Shown here: positions 9,201 through 19,115 of the stretch, piece after piece
Layout of the letters: every line of letters begins with the position of its first letter
How positions within the stretch are numbered: the stretch's first letter is position 1
Assembly: GCA_963678675.1 (NCBI GenBank)
Contig: OY783198.1
Location: forward strand, 13,030,580 to 13,094,579
Length of the DNA stretch: 64,000 bases
Reading direction: 5' to 3'
Source of the DNA: Xiphydria camelus
Taxonomy: Eukaryota; Arthropoda; Insecta; Hymenoptera; Xiphydriidae
The notes under the pieces: generated by a model
Told to the model about the DNA's origin: nothing
The model's database searches: none
Seen by the model: only the letters and a program-made list of their open reading frames with translations
Translations under genes and position numbers: made by a program

Positions 9201-11535
9201 GCGTTGGCTGGGCGTTGACCCTGCCAGGCCCGACACCCCCGGCGCCGCGCGGCACGCCCAGTCCTCCCGCACCACTGCGGGCCGGATCTGGCCGCCTTCG
9301 GGAGGCCGAGGCACCCTGTCGAGGGGGTGGGGGAACTAAAGGGTGAGCCCGCCCGGGCGCCCGGGGACCATCGACGAAACCACCACCATGATCATGCAGC
9401 GAGGGACTTACCGGACGCTGAAACGGTGCGGTCCGGTCGCGGCGCGAAGAATTGAATCCGCGATGCCCCCCTGCTTCAGTCCTACCTCTAGTGTCGCGCG
9501 GTGGCGCGTCGGGTCGGCGCTCCAGGCCAGCTGGGGCCGATGTCGTCGACGCTAACGTTGGCGAAGTCTGCGTCGCAGTCGTTGCCATCCTCGTCGTCCC
9601 CGTGGCAGCTTCTGGTGTTGTTGCTGCTGCCACTGCTGCTGCTGGTGGTGTTGCTGCAGCTGTCCGGGGGGAGTCCTCAATGCGACCCTCCGGTGTTGAT
9701 CGGGCCGCTGGTGGTGGGGGCGTTGGCCTCGCAGCCGCCTCCGCCCGGACTCTCCTCCGGATCTCCTCTTCCTCATCATCCGGGACCTCCCGACTTCCCG
9801 CGTGGTACTCGACGACCCCTGCGAGATACTCACGGGTCGCCGAGTATCTTCGTCTTACCGCCTCCAGTTCTGGCGTGTGCGGTAAGACCTCCACCTCCGG
9901 GGGAGCAGGCGTGAGAGGAAAAGAGGTGTTCCGCCAGAACACCTCGTCGTCGCTCGATGACGACGACGACGATCCGCTCGATATTATTACGGATCGCCTG
10001 GGACGACCAGATCTTAAGACCCTTGGTCGTCCCGCGACGGAGAGGGTGACAGCTCCGTCGCTGAGGCGTCTGGCGGGGATCTCTCTCAACTCCTCCTCCT
10101 CGCTCCCGGCACCTGCATCGGGTGTTACTGCAGGCGCCTCGTCCGGTACTTCCTCTTCCTCCTCCACAATCACGTCCTCGATCCTTGGTGGTGTCCGAGG
10201 GGGTGATCTCCTCCCTGGATGGACGGCCGTCGAGCAGATCGGCCCGCCACATACCGAGGTGGTAATGGTAGTGGCGGTGATTGTGGTTACCGGACTTGAG
10301 GTGGGCACTATGATGTCGCTGGGCGGGGTCGTCGGAAGGTCCGGAATCCTTTCGAGGACGACGAAGGGCTGCCTTCCCTGTAGCAGCTGTAGCCGTTGGC
10401 GGATCTCCTGCCGCTGCTGCTCCAGGGTTGGCACTGTCGTTGTTACCGGCGCTGTTGCTCCCTCGCTGGCGACGGGGGCGACGACGGGTGTGGGGGGAGT
10501 TGCGACGACGTCCGCGAAAGTCGTCCCAGCGGTGACCGGTGGTGACCTCCGGAACTGCTGCCGCGGGCGCTCTGGAGACCGATCCTCGGTGGCCGCTCTT
10601 GTTCTCCTTGCCTTGCTCCTCGTGACTCTTGGGGACACAGGCGGGGCGCTGGTCGCACGTCCTCGCCTGGTCGTCACTCCTCGCGTGGTGGTCGTCTGCG
10701 AGGGACGGGTGGAAGTCGGCGCAGAGGTGGTCGTTGCACCGCTTCCACTCCGTCGAGGAGGTGGAGTTGGTCCCCGGCCGAAGGATGTTGATGGACCGGG
10801 GCGGGGGGAACTAGATGTTCGCGTTCCCCCGAGCGCGCTCCGCATGGTATCGGCTCCTCGGATGTTCGGCCTCTGGGTCGACGCTCTTGATGGACCCCCG
10901 CTCGAAGATGTAGATGGCGAGGGTCGAAGGGGGACGGTGACTCCCGTCGCCCCGGCAGTCCGCACGAGGTGTTGTGTGGCTGGAACCTGCCGCGTCGGCC
11001 CAAAGGTCAATGTCATCTGGGTCGCTGCTCCTCCCGCCCTCCTGGTGGTAGAGATGGAGGCTGCCACGGTGGTGGTCGTCGTGGCCGAGGTCGATGGTGG
11101 TGTCCTCGTGGCACCCGTCGTCGTCGCCGTCGCACGTATCGCCGCTCTTATTGTCCTTAAACCCGCGCTACCCGAGGTAGTCGCGGGGCGAGAGCTCGCG
11201 GGGGCGGAGGTATTAATGCCAGATGTACTGGCAGTCGATTGGGTGGGAGCTGTCGAACGGGGATGCGATCGCTCGAAGTGCGCCTTAACGTCTTTAAGGG
11301 CATACCTGCCCTTTCCGACGAAGGAGCACTGCGAGCACGCATATTCGATATATAGCCCCGCATGAGCCGGCTCATTATTCCTGGCCATAAGGGCCAGGTG
11401 CTTTGACAGCTCCGCATTCCCTTTAAAACTCCCCTTGGAGCGCATTAAGCCCGAACCGCCGTAGCAGACCGGGCATCGAAATACCTCCGGTAGAGGTACC
11501 TCGATCCTCAGAGGGACGCGTGGTGGTGTCGCCAT
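6277..11535 (-). CDS. Utopia-like polyprotein: zinc fingers, RT, zinc knuckle, restriction-like endonuclease (copy B)
   Basis: The 1752-residue protein starts at the ATG at 11535. Finger 1 is C21-x2-C24 with H46/H58, and finger 2 is C67-x2-C70-x15-H86-x4-H91; in this class such fingers bind target DNA. Residues about 92-770 are Ser/Thr/Pro/Ala-rich with acidic and poly-Ser patches and no recognised domain. An HIQRLYR motif (882) typical of the R2/NeSL group precedes the RT, which has PGPDG at 968, motif A D1096 in LDLRNAF, motif B GVKQGCPLSP at 1152 and YADD at 1194-1197. The knuckle is C1566-x2-C1569-x8-H1578-x4-C1583. The endonuclease has PD1630, D1645 and a following K (1664 or 1667). It would nick U2 DNA and prime reverse transcription of its own RNA there. 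All catalytic residues are present and the frame is intact. Confidence 0.92.
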   Translation of the reverse strand: MATPPRVPLRIEVPLPEVFRCPVCYGGSGLMRSKGSFKGNAELSKHLALMARNNEPAHAGLYIEYACSQCSFVGKGRYALKDVKAHFERSHPRSTAPTQSTASTSGINTSAPASSRPATTSGSAGLRTIRAAIRATATTTGATRTPPSTSATTTTTVAASISTTRRAGGAATQMTLTFGPTRQVPATQHLVRTAGATGVTVPLRPSPSTSSSGGPSRASTQRPNIRGADTMRSALGGTRTSSSPRPGPSTSFGRGPTPPPRRSGSGATTTSAPTSTRPSQTTTTRGVTTRRGRATSAPPVSPRVTRSKARRTRAATEDRSPERPRQQFRRSPPVTAGTTFADVVATPPTPVVAPVASEGATAPVTTTVPTLEQQRQEIRQRLQLLQGRQPFVVLERIPDLPTTPPSDIIVPTSSPVTTITATTITTSVCGGPICSTAVHPGRRSPPRTPPRIEDVIVEEEEEVPDEAPAVTPDAGAGSEEEELREIPARRLSDGAVTLSVAGRPRVLRSGRPRRSVIISSGSSSSSSSDDEVFWRNTSFPLTPAPPEVEVLPHTPELEAVRRRYSATREYLAGVVEYHAGSREVPDDEEEEIRRRVRAEAAARPTPPPPAARSTPEGRIEDSPRTAAATPPAAAVAAATTPEAATGTTRMATTATQTSPTLASTTSAPAGLERRPDAPPRDTRGRTEAGGHRGFNSSRRDRTAPFQRPVSPSLHDHGGGFVDGPRAPGRAHPLVPPPPRQGASASRRRPDPARSGAGGLGVPRGAGGVGPGRVNAQPTLPDGSAPQPPFSETECVELIEAAEAVSSLDELEALARRLATRFQAATPAGPGASGARNAPRRGGGRPRRRRAAEDTNPERVADHSDQPGPPLPPPMDRVSRATHIQRLYRQDTRRAFREVMQGPTVQCAVPRDRVLHHFEEVYRRREDPEGLVGGWPTEPPLQDDNDALVSPFSQLEVLRRLKNAANTAPGPDGLTYRDLRRVDPGACVLTAVYNACRRLEAIPEGWKTSNTVLVYKKGDQDDLGNWRPLAMGSVLAKLFAAVVADRLTVWATRNGRISPSQKGFLKYEGCYEHSFVLQEAIQDARRTGKEVVVAWLDLRNAFGSVPHVSIAAALEGAQVPASLRRLVASMYRGATTRVRTADGYTSEVNIQSGVKQGCPLSPIVFNLALEPVLRALASSDAGYDLRGTRLNTLAYADDLALVASDPAGMRLLLSAAERAAQRIGLHFNPAKCATLHMNCRRGRRVLPTVFPLQGEPVRALSDRDEYPHLGTPTGANVSQTPIKALVDIVECLKAIDASLLAPWQRFDAVAKFVLPRMDFGLRGMRMEKGPLGEVDRQLKRLAKGWFHLPQRASAEVVFLPPSMGGGGLLPLADLADALTIAHAFRMLTAEDEVVRTIASSGLRAAVRKRLGREPCMDDVAEYLSGSLEGDFARHGGDVKSLWTSARDAARRQSTKLGVRWTWSDEREELAIVLRATRDRSTIVPPAARSPIVHRMRVALVEYYRGTLLTKRDQGKVHEVSGRAKWSNHFLRTGGFTRFADWRFVHRARLNVLPLNGARPWEANDKRCRRCGSTLETLPHVLGHCTPHSNAIQRRHDAIVDRIVKAQQLPGVVTTNRPVAGVVGELAQLRPDIVIRDDRSRVITILDVTVPFENRLQSWDEARARKYAKYAPLADQLQAQGYRVVVDAFIVGALGSWYWGNEKVLRWLRISSWYASMMRRLIVSDTIRWSRDIYVEHLTGARQYAPLVTEPDND

Positions 11536-11566
11536 CTCGCAGTGGTCGGAGTTCGTTAACCGGGAA

Positions 11567-11745
11567 CTTAACCGACGGTTAAGCTAAACTAACTAGGAGA
11601 GGGTACTCTAGGGGATTCGCCAGGCGGCGTGACGGTTTCCCGCCACAAACCGACTAACTCCTCACACTAGAGGGGATAAGGAAGATGGCGGCAACTGACG
11701 CGCGGGAGTCACTCCTCAGAGTGGCTCGCACGATGACAGCTGTCA
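11567..11745 (-). promoter_or_regulatory. 5' leader block of copy B
   Basis: The inverted repeat is at 11567-11583, the YY1/Pho-like AAGATGGCGGC (plus strand) at 11682-11692 and the TGACAGCTGTCA palindrome at 11734-11745. Just beyond, at about 11751, this copy carries the TGCAAAGA form of a short block that reads GGCTTTAA in copies A, C and H. Confidence 0.5.
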
Positions 11746-12291
11746 CCACCCGTGCAAAGAGGTTAGGGACTCCGATGGGCACTTAGCCGCGGGGATCGCT
11801 CTTAGGAGCGACGCGCGCAGCAGAGCGCCTAAACACCGGGGGAGGTTAGAAGGGAAATGTAGGGTAGGGTTAGGTCGCCTTACAGCAACCGACACTCGGA
11901 TGCCTTAGAGCAAAGCTCGCTGGCAGGCGAGTGGGGGCTGATGGAAGGGAACCGGGAAATTCAAAAGGGTTAAAACCGATTCCTCCCTCGATTACTCCCT
12001 CCCGTTACCGGTAAGGAGCTCGATTGAGGAAAGGGAGTTGGACGACTAGGAGGGGGAAAGAACACTCTACCTACCTCCGACCACTTAACGTTGGGACGGC
12101 GACTGCGTCCTCCGGTAGCGCCTCCAAGGGGGTTATCCGCGAACACTCCGCACTCGCGAACTCTCTGCGCGGCACACAGAGGGACAGCACAAAATAAATT
12201 ACGACACTGCACGCAGTTACCGACACTACACACCGCGCGACACTGAACTTAAACTCTAGACACTTAACACTCAGAAATAAAACTTAAACTA

Positions 12292-12559
12292 ATCGCTTCC
12301 CGACCGAGAGCGTAAGACTTTAAAATTCCTCCGGAGAGTGTAAAGGCTCTCAGGAGGAAAGACTAGAAAATAAAACTAAGTCCAAATATAAAATTCAAAC
12401 GGGTGTAAAGAGCCCGGAATAATTATAAGTCTAAAGGTAGTACTGAAAGAATACCGCGACACCGGTAAAATTGGTCGCGGCAGGGATAAGGTACGGAAAA
12501 CTGATTTTTGGTAAAGGTGGATGGCCTTGCCGTTCCTCAAACCTTATTAAAGGGAGGAA
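12292..12559 (+). pseudogene. Degenerate U2-like snRNA sequence, unit B
   Basis: ATCGCTTC begins at 12292, GTAGTACTG at 12437, the Sm-site piece AAAACTGATTTTTGG is at 12497-12511, and the terminal stem ends at 12559. The GTAGTA piece is retained but is shorter than in unit A. Confidence 0.5.
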
Positions 12560-12579
12560 TTACAAATTGCAAAGGATAA

Positions 12580-12730
12580 TTGGGCCAGTCCTGGAGGTAC
12601 TGCAATACCAGGCCAACCCGCGGCAAGGCCGGAGCGAGCTCCCGTCACCTCACCCACCTCCAAAAATCAGTTTAATATACTGGATTCCCAATGGGAATCG
12701 TATCAGATATTAAGCTGATAAGAACAGATA
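12580..12730 (-). ncRNA. U2: U2 snRNA gene, 3' half, interrupted by copy C
   Basis: This is 151 nt with the same sequence as in the first unit. It is joined to the copy C 3' end by two T after GGCG. Confidence 0.93.
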
Positions 12731-12774
12731 AACGCCATTTATTGAAAATTATTAAGATCCAATAAAAATGTGTT

Positions 12775-12904
12775 CCCCCGGAGGAACAATGCTCCCCCGG
12801 GGGTAATATAAATGGCGCAGGCGCCACATAAAAAAACAAAACAAGTATAAAATTATATAAATATAGATACAAATATAAGGGGGGCGGCTAGTTACCCACC
12901 CCCC
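12775..12904 (-). other. 3' UTR structured segment, copy C
   Basis: Hairpin 1 is at 12775-12803, with the same sequence as in copy B. Hairpin 2 is at 12879-12904, with the GGGGGG/CCCCCC stem and a different loop from copy B. Confidence 0.55.
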
Positions 12905-13637
12905 ACTATTGGGGGCCCGTCGTTTTAAGAGGATATCAATTTATTTGTGTTGACGGACCCTTACAATCTTATACTGATGATCCCCCGCCGCTTTTACAGC
13001 AGACAGGGGATGTGACGCCATATCTGCGGGACCAGGACAGGACGGCACCAACAGAAATCCAGCAGCATCCCATGACCAGCCATCCCCCGATCCATCTTTC
13101 AACGGACCGAGGCCGGCCGGCCAAGGGGTACCAGCTCCACCACACAACGAAGACAGACAGGACAACACGGGGACAACACAAGACAAAACACAGTGCGGTG
13201 GGCAACACATAATTAGGTAAGTACTGTATCATAAGTAAGTTATTCAGATTAATTTAGTTCAGCTCATAATAAAAGTACTATAATCCTCACAATTAAATAA
13301 AGGTAATAACCAAGTAGCGTAGAATAATTGTATATATACGTAATAACGAAATTATCGGTTTGTACGAGGATGGGAAGGTGGCATCCATATAACTTAGCAA
13401 GTAAATGAATAAATAAATAGATAGAAACGTAAATAGGTGAATGTTTTTTTACAACTCCAAATAGCAAATGGGTGCTCAGTGCAACGATAGATGAGGGCGA
13501 ATGAGGTGAATGAGATGGATGACCATATTTACAATAAGCGAGTGAAATGGAATGACTATGATACAGAGAGCACTGTTACCCATGTGAATGCATGTGCCAT
13601 GCCAAACCTTCCCAGGACCAAGGCAGGAGGGCAAATA

Positions 13638-16600
13638 TCAATCATTATCGGTTACAGTAACGAGCGGTGCATACTGCCTAGCGCCGGTCAAGTGTTCCAC
13701 GTAGATATCGCGGGACCATCGGATAGTGTCCGAGACAATGAGTCGGCGCATCATCGACGCGTACCACGAAGATATTCGTAGCCATCTCAGCACCTTCTCA
13801 TTGCCCCAGTACCACGACCCGAGGGCACCCACGATAAAGGCGTCAACCACAACTCGGTACCCTTGCGCCTGCAGCTGGTCCGCCAGGGGCGCGTACTTGG
13901 CGTATTTCCGCGCTCTGGCCTCATCCCAAGACTGCAGACGGTTCTCAAAGGGCACCGTCACGTCCAAGATGGTGATGACACGTGACCGGTCGTCCCGGAT
14001 AACTATATCCGGCCGAAGTTGTGCCAACTCCCCAACCACCCCTGCCACAGGGCGGTTCGTGGTCACGACGCCAGGCAGTTGCTGTGCTTTTACGATCCGA
14101 TCGACAATCGCATCGTGCCGGCGCTGAATCGCGTTGGAGTGAGGGGTGCAATGTCCGAGCACATGGGGTAGTGTCTCGAGGGCGCTCCCGCACCGCCGGC
14201 ATCGTTTATCGTTCGCCTCCCAAGGCCTAGCTCCGTTCAGAGGCAAGACATTGAGACGCGCTCGATGAATGAAACGCCAGTCGGCAAAACGCGTAAAGCC
14301 GCCAGTCCGGAGGAAATGGTTAGACCACTTCGCCCGTCCCGACACCTCGTGGACCTTACCCTGGTCCCGCTTCGCCAGCAAGGTTCCGCGGTAGTACTCG
14401 ACCAGCGCAACCCTCATCCGGTGCACTATCTGCGAGCGTGCGGCTGGTGGTACGATCGTCGATCGGTCACGAGTCGCTCGCAACACGATCGCCAGCTCCT
14501 CACGTTCGTCAGACCACGTCCAACGCACGCCGAGCTTCGTTGACTGCCTCCGGGCGGCGTCACGTGCCGAGGTCCAGAGGGACTTAACGTCCCCCCCGTG
14601 CCTGGCGAAATCCCCCTCCAGCGAACCGGAAAGGTATTCCGCCACGTCATCCATGCACGGCTCTCGGCCGAGCCGCTTCCTGACCGCCGCCCTCAACCCG
14701 CTACTCGCGATTGTTCTCACCACCTCATCCTCCGCCGTCAGCATTCTGAAGGCGTGTGCGATGGTGAGCGCATCCGCGAGATCAGCTAGCGGAAGTAGCC
14801 CTCCTCCCCCCATAGATGGAGGTAGGAAGACCACTTCCGCGCTCGCGCGCTGAGGGAGATGGAACCAGCCTTTCGCCAGTCTTTTCAGTTGGCGGTCGAC
14901 TTCACCGAGTGGCCCTTTCTCCATCCTCATTCCCCTTAGACCGAAGTCCATACGCGGCAGCACAAACTTTGCTACCGCGTCAAACTTCTGCCAAGGGGCG
15001 AGCAACGAGGCATCAATCGCCTTGAGGCACTCAACGACGTCAACGAGCGCCTTTATTGGGGTCTGGCTCACGTTGGCACCGGTGGGCGTACCCAAGTGGG
15101 GGTACTCGTCGCGGTCCGATAACGCGCGAACGGGCTCTCCTTGGAGAGGGAACACAGTCGGCAGCACCCGGCGCCCTCTTCTGCAGTTCATATGCAGAGT
15201 GGCACATTTGGCCGGGTTAAAGTGCAAGCCAATCCGCTGTGCTGCCCTCTCCGCTGCGGACAGGAGGAGTCGCATCCCGGCGGGGTCGCTGGCAACCAGC
15301 GCAAGGTCGTCCGCATACGCCAGAGTGTTCAACCTCGTCCCGCGTAAATCGTACCCCGCATCCGAGGATGCAAGGGCACGAAGTACGGGCTCGAGAGCGA
15401 GGTTGAACACTATGGGGCTCAACGGGCAACCTTGTTTTACACCCGACTGGATGTTCACCTCCGAGGTGTAACCGTCCGCAGTTCTCACCCTCGTCGTGGC
15501 CCCTCGGTACATGCTCGCCACCAAACGGCGGAGAGATGCAGGCACCTGGGCACCCTCTAGCGCGGCTGCAATGGAGACATGGGGGACCGAACCGAAAGCA
15601 TTTCGGAGGTCCAACCACGCCACCACTACCTCCTTTCCAATCCGACGTGCGTCCTGAATGGCCTCCTGAAGCACGAAGGAATGCTCGTAGCATCCCTCGT
15701 ACTTCAGGAAGCCCTTCTGTGAAGGACTGATGCGGCCGTTGCGCGTCGCCCATACGGTGAGACGATCGGCCACGACGGCGGCGAACAGCTTGGCGAGAAC
15801 CGAACCCATCGCGAGTGGGCGCCAATTGCTCAGATCGTCCTGATCCCCTTTCTTGTACACCAAGACGGTGTTGGAAGTCTTCCAACCCTCAGGGATCGCT
15901 TCCAGCCTGCGGCAGGCGTTGTACACCGCAGTCAGGACACACGCACCGGGGTCGACCCTTCTCAAGTCGCGATAGGTAAGACCGTCGGGTCCAGGCGCGG
16001 TATTAGCCGCGTTCTTGAGCCGACGGAGTACCTCCAGCTGACTGAAGGGTGACTCCAGCGCGTCGTTATCGTCCTGCAACGGGGGCTCAGTCGGCCAGCC
16101 CCCGACAAGACCTTCTGGGTCCTCACGCCGGCGATACACTTCCTCGAAGTGATGAAGAACCCTATCGCGTGGCACAGCACACTGAACGGTAGGGCCCTGC
16201 ATCACCTCGCGAAATGCGCGCCGGGGGTCTTGTCTATACAGACGCTGGATGTGAGTCGCACGACTCACGCGATCCATGGGGGGAGGAAGCGGGGGATCAG
16301 GCTGATCCGAATGATCAGCCACTCGCTCCGGGTTCGTATCCTCGGCTGCCCGCCTCCGGCGCGGCCGACCGCCCCCACGCCGGGGAGCATTTCGCGCACC
16401 GGAGGCGCCGGGCCCAGCAGGAGTCGCAGCCTGAAAACGCGTGGCAAGTCGCCTTGCCAGCGCTTCCAACTCGTCTATTGACGAGACAGCCTCAGCCGCT
16501 TCGATGAGCTCAACGCACTCAGTCTCGCTAAAAGGAGGCTGAGGCGCAGAGCCATCTGGCAGCGTTGGCTGGGCGTTGACCCTACCAGGCCCGACACCCC

Positions 16601-18905
16601 CGACGCCGCGCGGCACGCCCAGTCCTCCCGCACCACTGCGGGCCGGATCTGGCCGCCTTCGGGAGGCCAAGGCACCCTGTCGAGGGGGTGGGGGAACTAA
16701 AGGGTGAGCCCGCCCGGGCGCCCAGGGACCATCAACGACACCACCACCATGACCATGCTGCGAGGGACTTACCGGACGCTGAGACGGTGCGGTCCGGTCG
16801 CGACGCGCAGAATTGAATCCGCGATGCCCCCCTGCTTCAGTCCTACCTCGTGTGTCACGCGGTGGCGCGTCCGGTCGGCGCTCCAGGCCAGCTGGGGCCG
16901 ATGTCGACGCCGCGATGGTCGGCGTCGTCTGCGTGGCGGTCGTTGCCGTCCTCGCCGTCCTCGCAGCAGCTGCTGGTGTTGTTGCTGCTGCCGCTGCTGC
17001 TGCTGGTGGTGTTGCTGCTGCAGCTGTCCGGGGTGAGTCCTCGATGCGACCCTCTGGTGTTGATCGGGCCGCTGGTGGTGAGGGCGGTGGCCTCGCAGCC
17101 GCCTCCGCCCGGACTCTCCTCCGGATCTCCTCTTCTTCAGCGTCCGGAACCTCCCGACTACCCGCGTGGTTCTCGACGACCCCTGCGAGATACTCACGGG
17201 TCGCCGAGTATCTTCGTCTTACTGCCTCCAACTCAGGAGTGTGAGGCAGTACTTCCACCTCCGGGGGAGCAGGTGTGAGAGGAAAAGAGGTGTTCCGCCA
17301 GAACACCTCGTCGTCGCTCGACGACGACGACGACGACGATCCGCTGGATAGTATGACGGATCGCCTGGGACGACCAGATCTTAAGACCCTTGGTCGTCCC
17401 GCGACGGAGAGGGTGACAGCTCCGTCACTGAGGCGTCTGGCGGGGATCTCTCTCACCTCCTCTTCCTCGCTCCCGGCACCTGCATCGGGTGTTACTGCAG
17501 GCGCCTCGTCCGGTATCTCCTCTTCCTCCTCCACAATCACGTCCTCGATCCTTGGTGGTGTCCGAGGGGGTGATCTCCTCCCTGGATGGACGGCCGTCGA
17601 GCAGATCGGCCCGCCACATACCGAGGTGGTAATGGTAGTGGCGGTGATTGTGGTTACCGGACTTGAGGTGGGCACCGTGATGTCGCTGGGCGGGGTCGTC
17701 GGAAGGTCCGGAATCCTTTCGAGGACGACGAAGGGCTGCCTTCCCTGTAGCAGCTGTAGCCGCTGGCGGATCTCCTGCCGCTGCTGCTCCAGGGTCGGCA
17801 CTGTTGTTGTCGTGTTCGGCGCTGTTGCTCCCTCGCTGGCAACGGTGGCGACGACGGGCGTGGGGGGAGTTGCGACGACGTCCGCGAAAGTCGTCCCAGC
17901 GGTGACCGGTGGTGATCGCCGGAACTGCTGCCGCGGGCGCTCAGGAGACCGATCCTCGGTGGCCGCTCTTGTTCTCCTTGCCTTGCTCCTCGTGACTCTT
18001 GGGGACACAGGCGGGGCGCTGGTCGCACGTCCTCGCCTGGTCGTCACTCCTCGCGTGGTGGTCGTCTGCGAGGGACGGGTGGAAGTCGGCGCAGAGGTGG
18101 TCGTTGCACCGCTTCCACTCCGTCGAGGAGGTGGAGTTGGTCCCCGGCCAGAGGATGTTGATGGACCGGGGCGGGGGGAACTAGATGTCCGCGTTCCCCC
18201 GAGCGCGCTCCGCATGGTATCGGCTCCTCGGATGTTCGGCCTCTGGGTCGACGCTCTTGATGGACCCCCGCTCAAAGATGTAGATGGCGAGGGTCGAAGG
18301 GGGACGGTGACTCCCGTCGCCCCGGCAGTCCGCACGAGGTGTTGTGTGGCCGGAACCTGCCGCGTCGGCCCAAAGGTCAAAGTCATTTGCGTCGCCGATC
18401 CTCCCGTCCTCCTGGTGGTAGAGATGGAGGCTGCCACGGTGGTGGTCGTCGTGGCCGAGGTCGATGGTGGTGTCCTCGTGGCACCCGTCGTCGTCGCCGT
18501 CGCACTTATCGCCGCTCTTAGAGTCCTTACGCCCGCGCTACGTGTAGTAGTCGCGGGTCGAGAGCTCGCGGGGGCGGAGGTATTGGTGCCAGATGTGCTG
18601 GCGGTCGATTGGGAGGGAGCTGTCGAACGGGGATGCGATCGCTCGAAATGCGCCTTAACGTCTTTAAGGGCATATCTACCCTTTCCGATGAAGGAGCACT
18701 GCGAGCACGCATATTCTATGTAAAGCCCCGCATGAGCCGGCTCATTATTCCTGGCCATAAGGGCCAGGTGCTTCGACAGCTCCGCATTCCCTTTAAAACT
18801 CCCCTTGGAGCGAATTAAGCCCGAGCCGCCGTAGCAGACCGGGCATCGAAATACCTCTGGTAGAGGTACCTCGATCCTCAGGGGAACGCGTGGTGGTGTC
18901 GCCAT
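13638..18905 (-). CDS. Utopia-like RT/endonuclease protein, copy C (1755 aa, intact)
   Basis: The frame is open from the ATG at 18905 to the stop at 13638, with both N-terminal fingers, LDLRNAF, YADD, the zinc knuckle and the RPD...LDVT...K endonuclease residues. It is 3 residues longer than copy B. Differences sit mainly in the linker: one more Ser in the poly-Ser tract (GAC repeat at about 17320-17340) and changes in the Ala/Thr tracts. The very C-terminus reads VTVTDND where copy B has VTEPDND. It could be an active protein source. Confidence 0.92.
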   Translation of the reverse strand: MATPPRVPLRIEVPLPEVFRCPVCYGGSGLIRSKGSFKGNAELSKHLALMARNNEPAHAGLYIEYACSQCSFIGKGRYALKDVKAHFERSHPRSTAPSQSTASTSGTNTSAPASSRPATTTRSAGVRTLRAAISATATTTGATRTPPSTSATTTTTVAASISTTRRTGGSATQMTLTFGPTRQVPATQHLVRTAGATGVTVPLRPSPSTSLSGGPSRASTQRPNIRGADTMRSALGGTRTSSSPRPGPSTSSGRGPTPPPRRSGSGATTTSAPTSTRPSQTTTTRGVTTRRGRATSAPPVSPRVTRSKARRTRAATEDRSPERPRQQFRRSPPVTAGTTFADVVATPPTPVVATVASEGATAPNTTTTVPTLEQQRQEIRQRLQLLQGRQPFVVLERIPDLPTTPPSDITVPTSSPVTTITATTITTSVCGGPICSTAVHPGRRSPPRTPPRIEDVIVEEEEEIPDEAPAVTPDAGAGSEEEEVREIPARRLSDGAVTLSVAGRPRVLRSGRPRRSVILSSGSSSSSSSSDDEVFWRNTSFPLTPAPPEVEVLPHTPELEAVRRRYSATREYLAGVVENHAGSREVPDAEEEEIRRRVRAEAAARPPPSPPAARSTPEGRIEDSPRTAAAATPPAAAAAAATTPAAAARTARTATTATQTTPTIAASTSAPAGLERRPDAPPRDTRGRTEAGGHRGFNSARRDRTAPSQRPVSPSQHGHGGGVVDGPWAPGRAHPLVPPPPRQGALASRRRPDPARSGAGGLGVPRGVGGVGPGRVNAQPTLPDGSAPQPPFSETECVELIEAAEAVSSIDELEALARRLATRFQAATPAGPGASGARNAPRRGGGRPRRRRAAEDTNPERVADHSDQPDPPLPPPMDRVSRATHIQRLYRQDPRRAFREVMQGPTVQCAVPRDRVLHHFEEVYRRREDPEGLVGGWPTEPPLQDDNDALESPFSQLEVLRRLKNAANTAPGPDGLTYRDLRRVDPGACVLTAVYNACRRLEAIPEGWKTSNTVLVYKKGDQDDLSNWRPLAMGSVLAKLFAAVVADRLTVWATRNGRISPSQKGFLKYEGCYEHSFVLQEAIQDARRIGKEVVVAWLDLRNAFGSVPHVSIAAALEGAQVPASLRRLVASMYRGATTRVRTADGYTSEVNIQSGVKQGCPLSPIVFNLALEPVLRALASSDAGYDLRGTRLNTLAYADDLALVASDPAGMRLLLSAAERAAQRIGLHFNPAKCATLHMNCRRGRRVLPTVFPLQGEPVRALSDRDEYPHLGTPTGANVSQTPIKALVDVVECLKAIDASLLAPWQKFDAVAKFVLPRMDFGLRGMRMEKGPLGEVDRQLKRLAKGWFHLPQRASAEVVFLPPSMGGGGLLPLADLADALTIAHAFRMLTAEDEVVRTIASSGLRAAVRKRLGREPCMDDVAEYLSGSLEGDFARHGGDVKSLWTSARDAARRQSTKLGVRWTWSDEREELAIVLRATRDRSTIVPPAARSQIVHRMRVALVEYYRGTLLAKRDQGKVHEVSGRAKWSNHFLRTGGFTRFADWRFIHRARLNVLPLNGARPWEANDKRCRRCGSALETLPHVLGHCTPHSNAIQRRHDAIVDRIVKAQQLPGVVTTNRPVAGVVGELAQLRPDIVIRDDRSRVITILDVTVPFENRLQSWDEARARKYAKYAPLADQLQAQGYRVVVDAFIVGALGSWYWGNEKVLRWLRISSWYASMMRRLIVSDTIRWSRDIYVEHLTGARQYAPLVTVTDND

Positions 18906-18936
18906 CTCGCAGTGGTCGGAGTGCGTTAACTGGGAA

Positions 18937-19115
18937 CTTAACCGACGGTTAAGCTAAACTAACTAGGAGAGGGTACTCTAGGGGATTCGCCAGGCGGCGT
19001 GACAGTTTCCCGCCACAAACCGACTAACTCCTCGCACTAGAGGGGATAAGGAAGATGGCGGCAACTGGCGCGCGGGAGTCACTCCTCAGAGTGGCTCGCA
19101 CGATGACAGCTGTCA
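18937..19115 (-). promoter_or_regulatory. 5' leader block of copy C
   Basis: The inverted repeat is at 18937-18953, the YY1/Pho-like site at 19052-19062 and the E-box palindrome at 19104-19115. It is followed by the GGCTTTAA form of the variable block. Confidence 0.5.

Larger units (their letters stand above)
5305..12291 (-). mobile_element. Utopia-like non-LTR retrotransposon, copy B (complete)
   Basis: The 3' UTR is 5305-6276 (972 nt), the ORF 6277-11535 and the leader 11536-12291. The 3' terminus reads CAATAAATGGCG followed by two T, then U2. It therefore carries a polyadenylation signal about 10 nt from the junction rather than a poly(A) tail. The stop-proximal 3' UTR (about 5780-6250) is AT-rich and shares with copy E a block at 6015-6044 flanked by splice-like signals on the plus strand. 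No ORF in the 3' UTR keeps its frame between copies. Confidence 0.88.

Noticed and set aside
9452..11365. Antisense ORF of about 635 codons opposite the linker, open in several copies
   Set aside because: It mirrors the GC-rich, low-complexity sense frame, gives a Val/Gly/Arg-rich product with no domain, and is broken in copy A. It is best explained as a shadow of the real gene.
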